Notes: generated from the sequence alone by a model not told the origin. Counted from the stretch's first letter, positions 32,337-42,312 are shown. The stretch is DNA of 64,000 bases from an uncultured Alphaproteobacteria bacterium (GCA_937873445.1 CALMWF010000016.1:1-64000), one strand, 5' to 3'. Program-made: numbers and translations.

Positions 32337-34795
32337 GCCGCCTGCCGCGTCGTGCCGGGCGGGGGCGCGCGCTTTGGTCCCTGGGCCGGCAGATTGCAGA
32401 CCACGGTGGTGCCCTGATTGAGCTTGGAGACGAGAGAGACCTTGCCGCCGTGCAGTTCGGTGAAGCTCTTGACCAGCGCCAGGCCCAGGCCCGGCCCATG
32501 GTGGCTGCCCGGCAGCGGCTTGGCCTGAAAGCGCTCAAAGGCGCGCTTCTGGAATTCGGCGTCCATGCCGCGGCCCCGGTCGGCCACCCAGATCTGCACC
32601 ACATCGCCCGAGCGCCTGGCACCCAGACGCACGGCCGTGCCCGGGTCGGAAAAGCCTATGGCATTGGTAAGGAGGTGGCCCAGCATCTGTTCAAGCCGCA
32701 CACCATCGGCCACCAGCGGCGAGGTGCCGGGCGCCACCTCGACCAGCAGCGCCACGCCGCGCCGTTCGGCCAGGGCCTGATGGCGCTGGGCCACGGCATT
32801 GAGGCGGGCTTCCACATCCTGCGGTTCGAGGTGCAGTTCCATGGCCCCGGCGTCGATGGCGGAAAGATCGATGATGGCGTCGATGATGCGCTTCAGGTCT
32901 TCCGACGACCGCCGGATGTCGAGAACATATTCGCGCTGCTTGACGGTCAGATCGCCCACCATGCCGATGTCGAGGGCTTCGGCAAAGCCGACGATGGAGG
33001 TGAGCGGCGTCCGCACCTCGTAGGAGACATTGGCAAGAAAGGTGTTCTTCAGCCGGTCGGCGGCTTCCAGCGCCTCGGCGCGGTCGCGCAGGGCCTGCTC
33101 CATCTTGGCGGGATCGGAAATGTCGGTGAAGGACAACAGCATGTTGCCATCCGCCAGGGGGGCTGCGGCATAATTGAGAATGCGCTCGCCCTGGGCGATG
33201 CGGCCCGTCATGGGCTTGCGGTTGGCCTCAAGCCCGGTGATGGCATAGCGGATGTCCTGCCACAGGGCCTGGGCTTCGCCTTCGAGCTTGGGATGGCGCG
33301 TCACCTCGTCGACGTGGGGATCGCGGGCCAGGGCGTCGGGATCAAATTTCCAGAAGGTGGCAAAGGCCGGGTTGAACAGTTTCAGCCGGCCATCGCTGCC
33401 GAACAGGGCAATGGCCTCGCCCAGATTGTCCAGGGTTTCGCGCTGGACGTTGATGAGTTCGTTGTAACGGCTTTCGAGCTGGATTTCCTTGGTGAGGTTT
33501 TCATAGAGATAGGTGACGCCGCCGAAGGGGTGCTGTTCGCAGATGACATGGAGCGAGCGGCCATCGGGCAGATACCAGTAGTTCTCGCGCATCTCGAGGG
33601 TGGTGTAGGAGGAGAGCTGGCGGGTGCGCCATTCCAGATAGTTGGCCTGTTCCGGCAATTGCCGGGTGGCGCGCAGGCGGTCGAGGATCTCGCCGTCACG
33701 CGGTTTTGACTCCAGCCACTTTTCATCCAGGCCCCACAGCCTGGCATAGGCGGCGTTGAAAAAGCGCAGGCGCTGATCGGCACCGAAAATGGCGATGGCG
33801 GTATCGAGCTTGTTCAGCGTGGAGCCATGGGCCTTGATGTGGCGCTCCAGCTCCTTTTCCGCCTCCTCCAGCGGTGTCACGTCCACGGCATAGCCCGCCT
33901 GGCCGCCGCTCACCGGCACTTCGTGGATGTTGAGCGCCTTCATGCTGCCGGCCAGCACGGTGTGGGCGCGGCCCAGAAGGTGGGCCTCCGGGTTGGCGCG
34001 GGTGAAATCGATGCGCTGGGTGGGGGCCAGGTCAAAGCCCGCCTTCAGCACCTGTTCGCTGTCGGACATTTCGGCGGCGGCAACATAGGCGCGGTTCACC
34101 CAGGTGAGCTTGCCTTCCTCGTCCTTGATCCAGACCGGAAAGGGGGCGGCATCGAGCACCGCCGACAGGCGCTCCACCTGACGGGTGAGCTTGCGGGCAT
34201 CATGGGCCAGTTCCATGGATTGCTGGCGTTCACCGGCGAGCGACCGGAAGCTCAGCGTGGCCAGGCCGCCGGCCGCCCGGCCGGCCGCCTCCAGCAGGGT
34301 GCCGGAAAGGCTGCGCACCGCCACAGTGAAGGGACGGCCGGACTGGCGCAGTTCAGCCACCGCCTGTTTCAGGGCGGCGGCCGAATCGGCATCGAGCCAG
34401 TTCCGGTACTGGATCAGGTTTTCCGGCTCATCGGGAATGGTCAGTTCGTTCCTGAGGGTGTTGACCAGCCGTTCCGGCACCTCTTCACGACCCCGCCAGA
34501 CCAGCATGGCATGGCGCTCGGCGGCGAGTGCGGTTTCGGTTTCGTTGCGGCGGCCCTCCAGTTCGGCAATGTGTTGGCGCAGCGCCTGACCGCCCAGGCG
34601 CAGCCGGCGCAGCGCAAAGAAGGCGAAAACCGACACGGTGGCCGCGGCAATGGCGGTGAGCGGGACCATAAGCCCGTCACCGGCAGACAGCGGGGCGGCG
34701 AGCGCCGATGGCGCGGTGAACGCCCACAGGGCCGGTGCCAGGCACAAGCCTGCCCGGCACTTTCCTGCGCCCCTCGTTTCACCCTTGGCCTGCAC
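32333..34795 (-). CDS. divL: DivL-like PAS histidine-kinase homologue with Tyr at the phospho-acceptor
   Basis: An 820-aa membrane protein: a cleavable-looking hydrophobic N-terminus (about 20-34) and a TM segment (about 43-62), coiled coil, at least three PAS-like domains (about 208-315, 330-440, 455-560), DHp and a HATPase domain with L-L-T-N-A-I, D-R-G-R-G-M and G-L-G-L-A. The H-box reads N-V-S-Y-E-V-R-T-P-L; the codon 33022-33020 is TAC, so Tyr592 replaces His. This is the hallmark of DivL, which in Caulobacter signals to CckA and so controls CtrA. Position next to ahcY and before tsaE agrees with rhizobial divL. A strong hairpin separates it from ahcY. Confidence 0.9.
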   Translation of the reverse strand: MQAKGETRGAGKCRAGLCLAPALWAFTAPSALAAPLSAGDGLMVPLTAIAAATVSVFAFFALRRLRLGGQALRQHIAELEGRRNETETALAAERHAMLVWRGREEVPERLVNTLRNELTIPDEPENLIQYRNWLDADSAAALKQAVAELRQSGRPFTVAVRSLSGTLLEAAGRAAGGLATLSFRSLAGERQQSMELAHDARKLTRQVERLSAVLDAAPFPVWIKDEEGKLTWVNRAYVAAAEMSDSEQVLKAGFDLAPTQRIDFTRANPEAHLLGRAHTVLAGSMKALNIHEVPVSGGQAGYAVDVTPLEEAEKELERHIKAHGSTLNKLDTAIAIFGADQRLRFFNAAYARLWGLDEKWLESKPRDGEILDRLRATRQLPEQANYLEWRTRQLSSYTTLEMRENYWYLPDGRSLHVICEQHPFGGVTYLYENLTKEIQLESRYNELINVQRETLDNLGEAIALFGSDGRLKLFNPAFATFWKFDPDALARDPHVDEVTRHPKLEGEAQALWQDIRYAITGLEANRKPMTGRIAQGERILNYAAAPLADGNMLLSFTDISDPAKMEQALRDRAEALEAADRLKNTFLANVSYEVRTPLTSIVGFAEALDIGMVGDLTVKQREYVLDIRRSSEDLKRIIDAIIDLSAIDAGAMELHLEPQDVEARLNAVAQRHQALAERRGVALLVEVAPGTSPLVADGVRLEQMLGHLLTNAIGFSDPGTAVRLGARRSGDVVQIWVADRGRGMDAEFQKRAFERFQAKPLPGSHHGPGLGLALVKSFTELHGGKVSLVSKLNQGTTVVCNLPAQGPKRAPPPGTTRQAA

Positions 34796-34870
34796 GATCT
34801 CTGGCTCCGCCCGATGAGGCCCCGCCGAATCAGCGATGCTTCTGCCCCGGCCCGGTATAACCAGAAACGA

Positions 34871-34912
34871 CAGCCCCCGGAATCCCGCTTCATGGCCGGG
34901 TTCCGGGGGCTG
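34871..34912. terminator. strong hairpin between ahcY and divL
   Basis: Perfect 12-bp stem, CAGCCCCCGGAA (34871-34882) and TTCCGGGGGCTG (34901-34912), extended by an inner CCCG/CGGG pair. It lies 32 bp past the ahcY stop. The strand read by ahcY continues TCGTTTCTGG, a modest T-rich tail. Likely ends ahcY transcription before divL. Confidence 0.75.
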
Positions 34913-34944
34913 AGACGAAATGACTTGTGACCGGCGGGGCCGGA

Positions 34945-36351
34945 TCAGTAGCGGTAATAGTCGGGCTTGAAGGGGCCCTTGGGATCAACCCCGATATAGG
35001 CCGCCTGTTCCGGCTTCAGGGTGGTGAGCCTGACGCCGAGCTTGTCGAGATGGAGACGGGCCACCTTCTCATCGAGATGCTTGGGCAGCACATAGACCTT
35101 GTTCTCATATTTGCCGGTCTTGGCGTTGGTGAACAGTTCCATCTGGGCCAGGGTCTGGTTGGTGAAGGAGGCCGACATGACGAAGCTCGGGTGGCCGGTG
35201 GCGTTGCCGAGGTTGACGAGCCTGCCCTCCGACAGCAGGATGATGCGGTTGCCACCGGGGAACTGGATCATGTCCACCTGGGGCTTGATGTTGGTCCATT
35301 TGTGATTGCGCAGGCCCGCCACATCGATCTCATTGTCGAAGTGGCCGATGTTGCAGACGATGGCCATGTCCTTCATCTTCTTCATGTCATCGGCGGTGAT
35401 GACATCCTTGTTGCCGGTGGCGGTGACGAAGATGTCGGCGCTGGGCAGGGCATCGTGCAGGGTGTGCACGGCAAAGCCGTCCATGGCGGCCTGCAGGGCG
35501 CAGATGGGATCAATCTCGGTGACGATGACGCGCGCGCCCGAGCCGCGCAGCGACAGGGCCGAGCCCTTGCCCACGTCACCATAGCCGCAGACCACGGCAA
35601 CCTTGCCCGCCATCATCACATCGGTGCCGCGGCGAATGGCGTCCACCAGCGATTCCCGGCAGCCGTATTTGTTGTCGAACTTGGACTTGGTGACGGAGTC
35701 GTTCACGTTGATGGCGGGGAAGGGCAGCTCACCCTTGGCCTGCAGCTCATAGAGGCGGTGCACGCCGGTGGTGGTTTCCTCGGAAACACCGATGAGCGCC
35801 GCACGCTGGCGGGCAAACCAGCCGGGTGAGGCCTTGATGCGGCGGGCGATCTCGGCATAGAGGCATTCCTCCTCCTCGTTCTTGGGCGCGGCAATGAGGG
35901 CGGGATCCTTCTCCGCCTTGGCGCCGAGGAGAATGTAGAGGGTGGCATCGCCGCCATCATCAAGGATGAGGTTGGAGGGCTTGCCATCCGGCCAGTCGAA
36001 AATGCGCGCCGTGAAGGCCCAGTATTCCTTCAGGCTCTCGCCCTTGAAGGCGAAGACCGGGGTGCCGCCCGCGGCAATGGCGGCGGCGGCATGGTCCTGG
36101 GTGGAGAAGATGTTGCAGGAGGCCCAGCGCACATCAGCACCCAAGGCCTTCAGCGTTTCAATCAGCACCGCCGTCTGGATGGTCATGTGGAGCGAGCCGG
36201 AAATGCGCGCGCCCTTGAGCGGCTGGGCCTTGGCATATTCGGCGCGGGTGGCCATCAGGCCGGGCATTTCCACCTCGGCCATGTCAATCTCCTTGCGGCC
36301 CCAGGCGGCGAGATTGATGTCGGCAACGTGATAATCAGAAAAGACGGCCAT
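34945..36351 (-). CDS. ahcY: adenosylhomocysteinase
   Basis: Hydrolyses S-adenosylhomocysteine to adenosine and homocysteine; 468 aa with bound NAD. Seen: H-M-T-I-Q-T-A-V-L substrate region, [11 protein letters not shown], the NAD loop G-Y-G-D-V-G-K-G, and the C-terminal K-P-D-Y-Y-R-Y tail that reaches the neighbouring subunit. AAGGAG lies just upstream of the start. The leader contains a small hairpin. It stands apart from the genes on both sides by terminator-like hairpins. Confidence 0.97.
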   Translation of the reverse strand: MAVFSDYHVADINLAAWGRKEIDMAEVEMPGLMATRAEYAKAQPLKGARISGSLHMTIQTAVLIETLKALGADVRWASCNIFSTQDHAAAAIAAGGTPVFAFKGESLKEYWAFTARIFDWPDGKPSNLILDDGGDATLYILLGAKAEKDPALIAAPKNEEEECLYAEIARRIKASPGWFARQRAALIGVSEETTTGVHRLYELQAKGELPFPAINVNDSVTKSKFDNKYGCRESLVDAIRRGTDVMMAGKVAVVCGYGDVGKGSALSLRGSGARVIVTEIDPICALQAAMDGFAVHTLHDALPSADIFVTATGNKDVITADDMKKMKDMAIVCNIGHFDNEIDVAGLRNHKWTNIKPQVDMIQFPGGNRIILLSEGRLVNLGNATGHPSFVMSASFTNQTLAQMELFTNAKTGKYENKVYVLPKHLDEKVARLHLDKLGVRLTTLKPEQAAYIGVDPKGPFKPDYYRY

Positions 36352-36380
36352 GGAACGCTCCTTGCAGGCAGGTCGGGTTG

Positions 36381-36402
36381 CCGCCGCCTATAGCAGCGGC
36401 GG
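36381..36402 (-). promoter_or_regulatory. ahcY leader hairpin
   Basis: Stem CCGCCGC (36381-36387) and GCGGCGG (36396-36402) with an 8-nt loop, 30 bp before the ahcY start. Its sequence does not match the S-adenosylhomocysteine riboswitch as far as I can judge by eye. Role unknown. Confidence 0.4.
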
Positions 36403-36420
36403 GGGCTGCCGTCCACAAGG

Positions 36421-36440
36421 ACATAAAGAAATCCTTATGT
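36421..36440 (-). terminator. possible terminator after moeB
   Basis: On the minus strand ACATAAGG and CTTTATGT (one G-T wobble) pair across an ATTT loop, starting inside the moeB stop codon. AT-rich stem without a T-tract; it would separate the coaBC-dut-moeB unit from ahcY. Confidence 0.35.
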
Positions 36441-37244
36441 GTAATTCCGGGCGTCCAGGCCGGTGATGCCGGGGCTGCGCCCGGTCAGCGGATTATCCGG
36501 GTTCCAGGCCAGGGCCACGGTGAAGAAGCGGGCCAGCAGCGCATCATACATGAGCACCCTGCCCGCCAGGCCTTCGCCGATGCCGAGCAGTTCCTTGAGC
36601 GCCTCCATGGCCTGCATGGAGCCGATAATGCCCGGCAGGGCACCGAGAATGCCCATTTCCTCGCAGCTGGGAAAGCTCGCCCGTTCCGGCAGGTCGCCGA
36701 TGAAGCAGCGGTAGCTGGGAAGGGGGGTTCCGTCCGGCCCGGTGAGGTAGGGCTTGAAGGTGGAGATCTGGCCATCAAACTGGCCGACCGCCGCCGAGAC
36801 CAGCGGCCTTCTGGCGAAGTAGCAGGCGTCACTCAGCAGAAAGCGGGTGGGGAAATTATCGCAGGCGTCGACCACCAGATCATAGCCTGTGATGAGGCTT
36901 GACGCATTTGCAACCGAAAGCCTGGTGCGGTGCTGTTCCACCGCCACATGGGGGTTGAGGGCGGCGATGGCGCGGGCGGCACTTTCGGTTTTCGGTGTGC
37001 CCACATCCTCGGTGCGGTGGATGATCTGGCGCTGGAGGTTGGACAGGCTCACCCCGTCGTCATCGACAATGCCGAGGGTGCCCACCCCGGCGGCGGCGAG
37101 ATAGAGCAGCACGGGCGAGCCGAGGCCGCCCGCCCCCACCACCAGCACGCGCGCCTGTTTGAGTTTTGCCTGACCGGCACCGCCCATGTCCGCCAGCACA
37201 ATGTGACGGGCGTAGCGTTCAAGCTCCTCCGGCAACAAGGCCAT
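36435..37244 (-). CDS. moeB: MoeB/HesA/ThiF-family adenylyltransferase without zinc site
   Basis: E1-like enzyme of 269 aa that adenylates the C-terminus of a sulfur carrier such as MoaD. Seen: nucleotide loop V-G-A-G-G-L-G-S-P (36-44), the D-D-D-G-V-S-L-S-N-L-Q-R-Q block, C-D-N-F-P-T-R, and Cys194 in P-S-C-E-E-M-G. The E. coli zinc ligands are missing: the first C-x2-C is Ser177-x2-Cys180, and the second is Asn251-P-L-Thr254. The ATG at 37244 is favoured over a GTG at 37247 because GGAGG is five bases upstream of the ATG. It shares one base with the dut stop. Confidence 0.88.
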   Translation of the reverse strand: MALLPEELERYARHIVLADMGGAGQAKLKQARVLVVGAGGLGSPVLLYLAAAGVGTLGIVDDDGVSLSNLQRQIIHRTEDVGTPKTESAARAIAALNPHVAVEQHRTRLSVANASSLITGYDLVVDACDNFPTRFLLSDACYFARRPLVSAAVGQFDGQISTFKPYLTGPDGTPLPSYRCFIGDLPERASFPSCEEMGILGALPGIIGSMQAMEALKELLGIGEGLAGRVLMYDALLARFFTVALAWNPDNPLTGRSPGITGLDARNYT

Positions 37245-37690
37245 CACGACCTCCCGGAGGAACCGAAGCCGCCCGTGCCGCGCGCCGTGGCGGGCAGGCT
37301 TGCCGCCTCGGCCAGCACCGCCTGCACCACCGGGGCAATGACCAGCTGGGCGATGCGCTCACCACGGGCGATGGCCACCGGCGCGTGGCCGAGATTGATG
37401 AGCGGCACCTTGATCTCGCCGCGATAGTCGCAATCGATGGTGCCCGGCGCATTGAGCACGGTGAGACCGTGTTTCACCGCCAGGCCGGAGCGCGGCCTGA
37501 CCTGACCCTCGAAGCCTTCCGGAATGGCCATGGCAAGGCCGGTGGGCATGAGGCAGCGTTCACCGGGGGGCACTGTGACGGCCTCGGCGGCGCGCAGGTC
37601 AAGCCCCGCCGCCCCCGCCGTTTCATAGGCCGGAAGCGGCAGGTCGGCGCCATGGGGCAGGCGCTGAACGGCGATGCGGGGCGGCGTCAT
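37244..37690 (-). CDS. dut: deoxyuridine triphosphatase (dUTPase)
   Basis: Hydrolyses dUTP; 148 aa, trimeric type. Five motifs are visible: [31 protein letters not shown], and the flexible G-T-G-G-F-G-S-S-G tail. The ATG at 37690 overlaps the coaBC stop by 4 bp. The coaBC-dut pairing is common in bacteria. Confidence 0.97.
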   Translation of the reverse strand: MTPPRIAVQRLPHGADLPLPAYETAGAAGLDLRAAEAVTVPPGERCLMPTGLAMAIPEGFEGQVRPRSGLAVKHGLTVLNAPGTIDCDYRGEIKVPLINLGHAPVAIARGERIAQLVIAPVVQAVLAEAASLPATARGTGGFGSSGRS

Positions 37691-38931
37691 GCCGTTTCCG
37701 CCAGCGTGCCCGCAAGCCGGTCCATGAGGCGGCGGGCCACCTCGGCCTTGCTCAGGTTGGGCCAATCCTCCACACCGGCTTTGGACACGAGGTGCACGGT
37801 GTTGCGGTCACCGCCGAACACGCCGCCTTCCGGGCTCACATCATTGGCGATGATGAGGTCGGCCCCCTTGCGGGTGAGTTTTTCCTGGGCATGGGCCACC
37901 ACCCGTTCGGTTTCGGCGGCAAAGCCCACCACCAGTTTCGGGCGGCCCGATTTCAGTGTGGCCACGGTTTTCAGAATGTCGGGGTTTTCGGCCAGGGTCA
38001 GGGTGGGCGGCGCCTTGCCCCCCTTCTTGATTTTCTCGTCCGCCCTTTGCGCCACCCGCCAGTCGGCCACGGCGGCGGTGAAGATGGCGATGTCGGCGGG
38101 CAGTTCACGCGAGACGGCGGCCATCATCTGGGCGGCACTTTCCACTGGCACCATCTGCGCGCCGGGCGGAATGGGCAGCGAAACCGGACCGGACACCAGT
38201 ACCACCTCTGCCCCCAGCGCCACGGCGGCGGCGGCCAGCGCATAGCCCTGCTTGCCGGAGGAGTGGTTTGAAATGTAGCGCACCGGGTCAATGGCCTCAC
38301 GCGTCGGCCCGGCGGTGATGAGAACCTTCCGCCCCCTCAGCGGCCGGGGCGCATCGCCGGTCAGAAGCTTCATGCCCTCGGCGGGGGCCAATGCCTCGTC
38401 AATGGCGACGGCGATGGCGGCGGGCTCGGCCATGCGGCCCGGGCCGAATTCGCCACAGGCCATGTCGCCCTCATCGGGGCCGATGACGCGCACCCCATCG
38501 GCCAGAAGCCGGGCGAGATTGCGCTGGGTGGCGGGGTGAAGCCACATGCGCACATTCATGGCGGGCGCAATGAGCACCGGCTTGTCGGTGGCAAGGAGGG
38601 CGGTGGCGGCAAGATCATTGGCAAGACCCTGGGCCATGCGGGCCATGAGATCGGCGGTGGCGGGGGCCACCACCACCAGATCAGCCGCGCGCGACAGTTC
38701 GATGTGGCCCATCTCGGCCTCGTCGGTGAGGCTGAAGAGATCGCTGTAGACCTTCTCGCCGGTGAGGGCGGCCACCGACAGCGGGGTGACGAACTGCTCG
38801 CCGGCACGGGTGAGGATGGCGCGCACGCCGATGCCCCGGCCCTTGAGCAGGCGGATCAGCTCCAGCGTCTTGTAGGCGGCGATGCCGCCGCCGATCACCA
38901 GCAGCACCGAGCGGGCGGAAGTCTTGGTCAT
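37687..38931 (-). CDS. coaBC: bifunctional phosphopantothenoylcysteine decarboxylase/synthetase
   Basis: Two steps of coenzyme A synthesis in one 414-aa protein. The N-terminal flavin CoaC domain has the active-site His in [16 protein letters not shown], and Cys in D-M-A-C-G-E-F-G. The C-terminal CoaB domain follows a [13 protein letters not shown] linker. The ATG at 38931 has AGGAG six bases upstream. It lies 32 bp after ubiB. Confidence 0.96.
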   Translation of the reverse strand: MTKTSARSVLLVIGGGIAAYKTLELIRLLKGRGIGVRAILTRAGEQFVTPLSVAALTGEKVYSDLFSLTDEAEMGHIELSRAADLVVVAPATADLMARMAQGLANDLAATALLATDKPVLIAPAMNVRMWLHPATQRNLARLLADGVRVIGPDEGDMACGEFGPGRMAEPAAIAVAIDEALAPAEGMKLLTGDAPRPLRGRKVLITAGPTREAIDPVRYISNHSSGKQGYALAAAAVALGAEVVLVSGPVSLPIPPGAQMVPVESAAQMMAAVSRELPADIAIFTAAVADWRVAQRADEKIKKGGKAPPTLTLAENPDILKTVATLKSGRPKLVVGFAAETERVVAHAQEKLTRKGADLIIANDVSPEGGVFGGDRNTVHLVSKAGVEDWPNLSKAEVARRLMDRLAGTLAETA

Positions 38932-38963
38932 GGCCGTCTCCTGTGGCGCCCCAGATGGTGGTT

Positions 38964-40535
38964 TCACCATAGCACGGCAAGGGCGAGCGCGACGAGCGCC
39001 AGTCCGCCGGCAATGATGGCCGCGTCACGCCAGCGGCTGTGGCGGCGCTGTTCGCGGGCCAGCGCCATGGCGGTTTCCTCATCAAGCCTGAGGCCACCGG
39101 ATTTTGCCATGGCGGACAGCATTTCCGAAGCCCGGCGCGCCTCATCAAGAATATCAGGCAGGGCAAGGGCGGCCTTGCCCAAAGCCAGCGCCGACTGCGC
39201 CCCCTGCTTCAGCGTGCCGAGCGGCCCCAGCGTTTCGGCTATCCAGCCCGAGACCACGGTTTCACCCGCCTTCCACATGTTGAAATGGGGGTTCAGGGTG
39301 CGGGCCACGCCCTCCACCACCACCATGGTCTTCTGCAGCAGCAACAGTTGCGGCTGGGTGGTCATGTTGAATTGGGCGGTGGTGTCGAAGAGCTGGGTCA
39401 GAAGGCGCGACATGGACACGTCTTCCGCCGCCAGGCCCATGATGGGCTCGCCGATGGCGCGCAGCGCCTGGGCGAAGATCGCCGGGTCCTCGCTGCGCGG
39501 CACATAGCCCGCATCAAAATGGACCTGGGCCACGCGCTCATAGTCACGCACGATGAAACCGTGCAGGATCTCGGCCAGGAACAGGCGCTCCCTGGGAATG
39601 AGCCTGCCCATGATGCCATAGTCGAGCGGCACAATCTGACCCGCCCGGTCCACCATCAGATTGCCCTGATGCATGTCGGCGTGGAAGAAGCCGTCGCGGA
39701 TGGCATGGCGGAGGAAGCTCTGGACCAGCGTGTCTGCCAGTTTCACAAGATCATGACCGCTGGCCTTGAGGGCCGCGACATCGGCCATGGGGGTGGCGTC
39801 AATCCATTCGGTGGTGAGGACGCGCCGGGCGGTGAGGTTCCAGTGGATGGCGGGGAAGCGGAGCCCCGCATCGTCCTTGCTGTTCTCGGCCATTTCCGAC
39901 AGGGCGGCCGCCTCCATGCGGAGATCAAGCTCCAGATCCATGGACTGTCTCAGCATGGCCACCGCATCGATGGGGCGAAGCCTGCGGCCCTCGGCCGACA
40001 GGCGCTCCATGAGGGATGCGGCAAAGGTGAAGCTTTCCATGTCCGCCGCAAAGCGTTTCTCCACATCGGGGCGGAGAATTTTCACCGCCACGGCGCGGCC
40101 ATCCCGGAGGCGCGCCTTGTGCACCTGGGCAATGGAGGCCGCCGCCACGGCGGGGCCGAATTCGGCAAACAGGGCGGCCACCGGCTGGCCCAGTTCGCGC
40201 GCCACCGTGTCTTCCGCCTCCGGCTGGGGAAAGGGCGGCAGGCGGTCCTGCAGGGTCTTCAGTTCAAAGGCGCGTTTGCCGCCGATGATGTCGGGGCGGG
40301 TGGACAGAAACTGGCCGAGCTTGATGTAGCTCGGGCCCAGTTCGGTCAGGGCATCGGCAAGGCGACCCTGCTCACTCTCGACCGGATGGGCCGGGGCGCC
40401 AAGACGCAGCACCGCCATGCCCGCCCGGGCCGGGGCGGGAAGGACCGCCAGATATTCCGGCAGCAGCAGCGCGTCATGGCGGGCAAAGACGCGGGCCGCC
40501 TTCAACAACCGCCAGACATTGGCAACTGTGGACAT
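38964..40535 (-). CDS. ubiB: ubiquinone biosynthesis kinase-like protein UbiB
   Basis: ABC1/ADCK-family atypical kinase-like protein of 523 aa needed for ubiquinone synthesis. The family K-x-G-Q motif is in Y-I-K-L-G-Q-F-L-S-T-R-P-D, and H-A-D-M-H-Q-G-N and L-D-Y-G give the kinase-like core. A C-terminal TM helix (about 503-522) anchors it. Its start overlaps the ubiE stop by one base, so both ubiquinone genes are coupled. Confidence 0.95.
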   Translation of the reverse strand: MSTVANVWRLLKAARVFARHDALLLPEYLAVLPAPARAGMAVLRLGAPAHPVESEQGRLADALTELGPSYIKLGQFLSTRPDIIGGKRAFELKTLQDRLPPFPQPEAEDTVARELGQPVAALFAEFGPAVAAASIAQVHKARLRDGRAVAVKILRPDVEKRFAADMESFTFAASLMERLSAEGRRLRPIDAVAMLRQSMDLELDLRMEAAALSEMAENSKDDAGLRFPAIHWNLTARRVLTTEWIDATPMADVAALKASGHDLVKLADTLVQSFLRHAIRDGFFHADMHQGNLMVDRAGQIVPLDYGIMGRLIPRERLFLAEILHGFIVRDYERVAQVHFDAGYVPRSEDPAIFAQALRAIGEPIMGLAAEDVSMSRLLTQLFDTTAQFNMTTQPQLLLLQKTMVVVEGVARTLNPHFNMWKAGETVVSGWIAETLGPLGTLKQGAQSALALGKAALALPDILDEARRASEMLSAMAKSGGLRLDEETAMALAREQRRHSRWRDAAIIAGGLALVALALAVLW

Positions 40536-41323
40536 CAGATGCGCCAGCCCGAATGAATGGCCACCACTCCGCCGGTGAGATTGCGGTAGGAAACGCGGCT
40601 GAAGCCCGCCTCTTCGATCAGGCTCTTGAATTTTTCCTGATCGGGGAAGGTGCGGATCGATTCCACCAGATAGCGGTAGGGCTGGCCGTCGCCCATCACC
40701 ACCTTGCCCACGGCGGGAATGACGGTGAAGGAATAGGCGTCATAGATCTTGTCCATGCCCGGCACATCAACATGGGAAAATTCCAGACAGAGTAAGCGCC
40801 CGCCGGGTTTGAGCACGCGCCAGGCCTCGGCCAGGGCGCGGTCGATGTGGGTGACATTGCGGATGCCGAAGGCAATGGTGTAGGCATCGAAGCTCCGGTC
40901 GGGGAAGGCCAATTGCTCGGCGTTGCCGACGGTGAAATCACACTTGTCGAGACGGCCTTCAGCGGCGGCGCGCTTCCTGCCCTCCGCCACCATTTCCGGG
41001 GAAATGTCGGCGATGGTGACATGGGTGCCCCTGCCGCCCCTTTCAGCGATGCGGAAGGCGATGTCGCCGGTGCCGCCCGCCACATCGAGCACCCGGAAGG
41101 GCCGGTCGCTCACCGGCGGGTTCAGCATGGTGACGAAGTCATCCTTCCACAGCCGGTGCAGGCCGCCCGACATGAGGTCGTTCATCTGGTCATAGCGGGC
41201 GGCGGATTTGGAGAAGACCTCATTCACCAGGCCCTGCTTGTCGTCCTCAGCCACCTTGCGGAAGCCGAAATCCACTTCGGCTGCCGGGGCTTCGCTGGCT
41301 TTCTTCGGGTTCTTCCTGCTCAT
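40535..41323 (-). CDS. ubiE: demethylmenaquinone/2-methoxy-6-polyprenyl-1,4-benzoquinol methyltransferase
   Basis: SAM-dependent C-methyltransferase of the ubiquinone pathway; 262 aa. SAM motif [11 protein letters not shown]-x-M-N-D-L-M-S, and the signature F-G-I-R-N-V-T follow in order. It heads the ubiE-ubiB-coaBC-dut-moeB unit. Divergent from mutM across 78 bp, the classic rhizobial arrangement. Confidence 0.96.
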   Translation of the reverse strand: MSRKNPKKASEAPAAEVDFGFRKVAEDDKQGLVNEVFSKSAARYDQMNDLMSGGLHRLWKDDFVTMLNPPVSDRPFRVLDVAGGTGDIAFRIAERGGRGTHVTIADISPEMVAEGRKRAAAEGRLDKCDFTVGNAEQLAFPDRSFDAYTIAFGIRNVTHIDRALAEAWRVLKPGGRLLCLEFSHVDVPGMDKIYDAYSFTVIPAVGKVVMGDGQPYRYLVESIRTFPDQEKFKSLIEEAGFSRVSYRNLTGGVVAIHSGWRI

Positions 41324-41401
41324 GGGAAGGGCTTATACCGCAGGGCGCAAAAACGCGCCATGATATTGCCTTGCGGCGCGCGCCAGGGTTAACAGCAGAT
41401 C

Positions 41402-42286
41402 ATGCCGGAACTGCCAGAAGTCGAAACGGTCATGCGGGGGCTTGCAGCTGTGCTGGTGGGCCAGCGCATTGCCGCGGTGCGCCTGCGCCGCGGGGGCTTG
41501 CGCTTTCCCTTTCCGCAGGGCTTTGCCGAGCGCCTGACGGGAGCCAGGGTGGAAGGCCTGTCGCGCCGGGCCAAATACATTCTGGTCCGTCTCGACAACG
41601 GCCATACCCTTATTGTCCATCTTGGCATGACCGGGCGCTTCTCGGTCATCCCGGCGGCGGCATCGGCCAGCAGTCTGGGCGTCTTCTATTTCGAGGAGGA
41701 GGTGGCGACCGGCGAGGGCCCGCACGACCATGTGGTGCTGACCCTGGAGGGGGGCAGCCGCATTGTCTTCACCGATCCCCGGCGGTTTGGCCTCATGGAT
41801 CTGGCGGAGACGGCCTGCTGTGCCGAACACGTGCGGCTGAGGGGCCTCGGTCTGGAACCCCTGTCCAATGACTTCAACGCCGAAGCCCTGGCGCAGCGGT
41901 TTGCCGGCAGAAAGGCGCCTCTGAAGGCGGCCCTGCTGGAACAGCGCCTCATTGCCGGGCTGGGCAATATCTATGTCTGCGAGGCCCTGTTCCGGGCCGG
42001 GCTTTCGCCCAGCCGCAGGGCGGGGACGCTGGTCAAACGCGGGCGGCCCGACCCCCGCCTTGAGGAACTGGTGCGCCATATCCGGGCGGTGCTGACGGAG
42101 GCCATTGCGGCGGGTGGCTCCACCATCCGCGACTATGCCGGGGCCGACGGGCAGGAAGGCGCCTTCCAGCAGCGCTTTCATGTCTATGACCGCGAAGGCG
42201 AAGCCTGCCCGCGCTGCGGGGCCGCCATCAGGCGCGTGGTGCAGTCCGGCCGCTCCACCTTCTTCTGCGGCCGCTGCCAGAAATAG
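41402..42286 (+). CDS. mutM: formamidopyrimidine-DNA glycosylase
   Basis: Removes 8-oxoguanine and ring-opened purines; 294 aa. The N-terminal P-E-L-P-E-V-E-T carries the catalytic proline and glutamate. L-I-A-G-L-G-N-I-Y is the helix-two-turn-helix and the C-terminal zinc finger has C-P-R-C and C-G-R-C. A single GGTTAAC lies 14 bp upstream of the start. It is the only plus-strand gene in a long minus-strand region. Confidence 0.97.
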   Translation: MPELPEVETVMRGLAAVLVGQRIAAVRLRRGGLRFPFPQGFAERLTGARVEGLSRRAKYILVRLDNGHTLIVHLGMTGRFSVIPAAASASSLGVFYFEEEVATGEGPHDHVVLTLEGGSRIVFTDPRRFGLMDLAETACCAEHVRLRGLGLEPLSNDFNAEALAQRFAGRKAPLKAALLEQRLIAGLGNIYVCEALFRAGLSPSRRAGTLVKRGRPDPRLEELVRHIRAVLTEAIAAGGSTIRDYAGADGQEGAFQQRFHVYDREGEACPRCGAAIRRVVQSGRSTFFCGRCQK

Positions 42287-42291
42287 GGCGG

Positions 42292-42312
42292 CGGTCTGAC
42301 CGGGTCAGACCG
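42292..42312. terminator. bidirectional hairpin between mutM and the Nfu gene
   Basis: Perfect 9-bp inverted repeat CGGTCTGAC (42292-42300) and GTCAGACCG (42304-42312) with a 3-nt CGG gap, in the 18-bp convergent spacer and overlapping the Nfu stop codon. No T-tract. Confidence 0.6.

Noticed and set aside
36352-36434. S-adenosylhomocysteine riboswitch before ahcY
   Set aside because: Only a simple hairpin is visible; the expected pseudoknot core sequence was not recognised by eye.
41340-41362. GGCGC-AAAAAC-GCGCC stem between ubiE and mutM as a terminator
   Set aside because: It lies in a divergent promoter region where no transcript should end; the stem is only five pairs.
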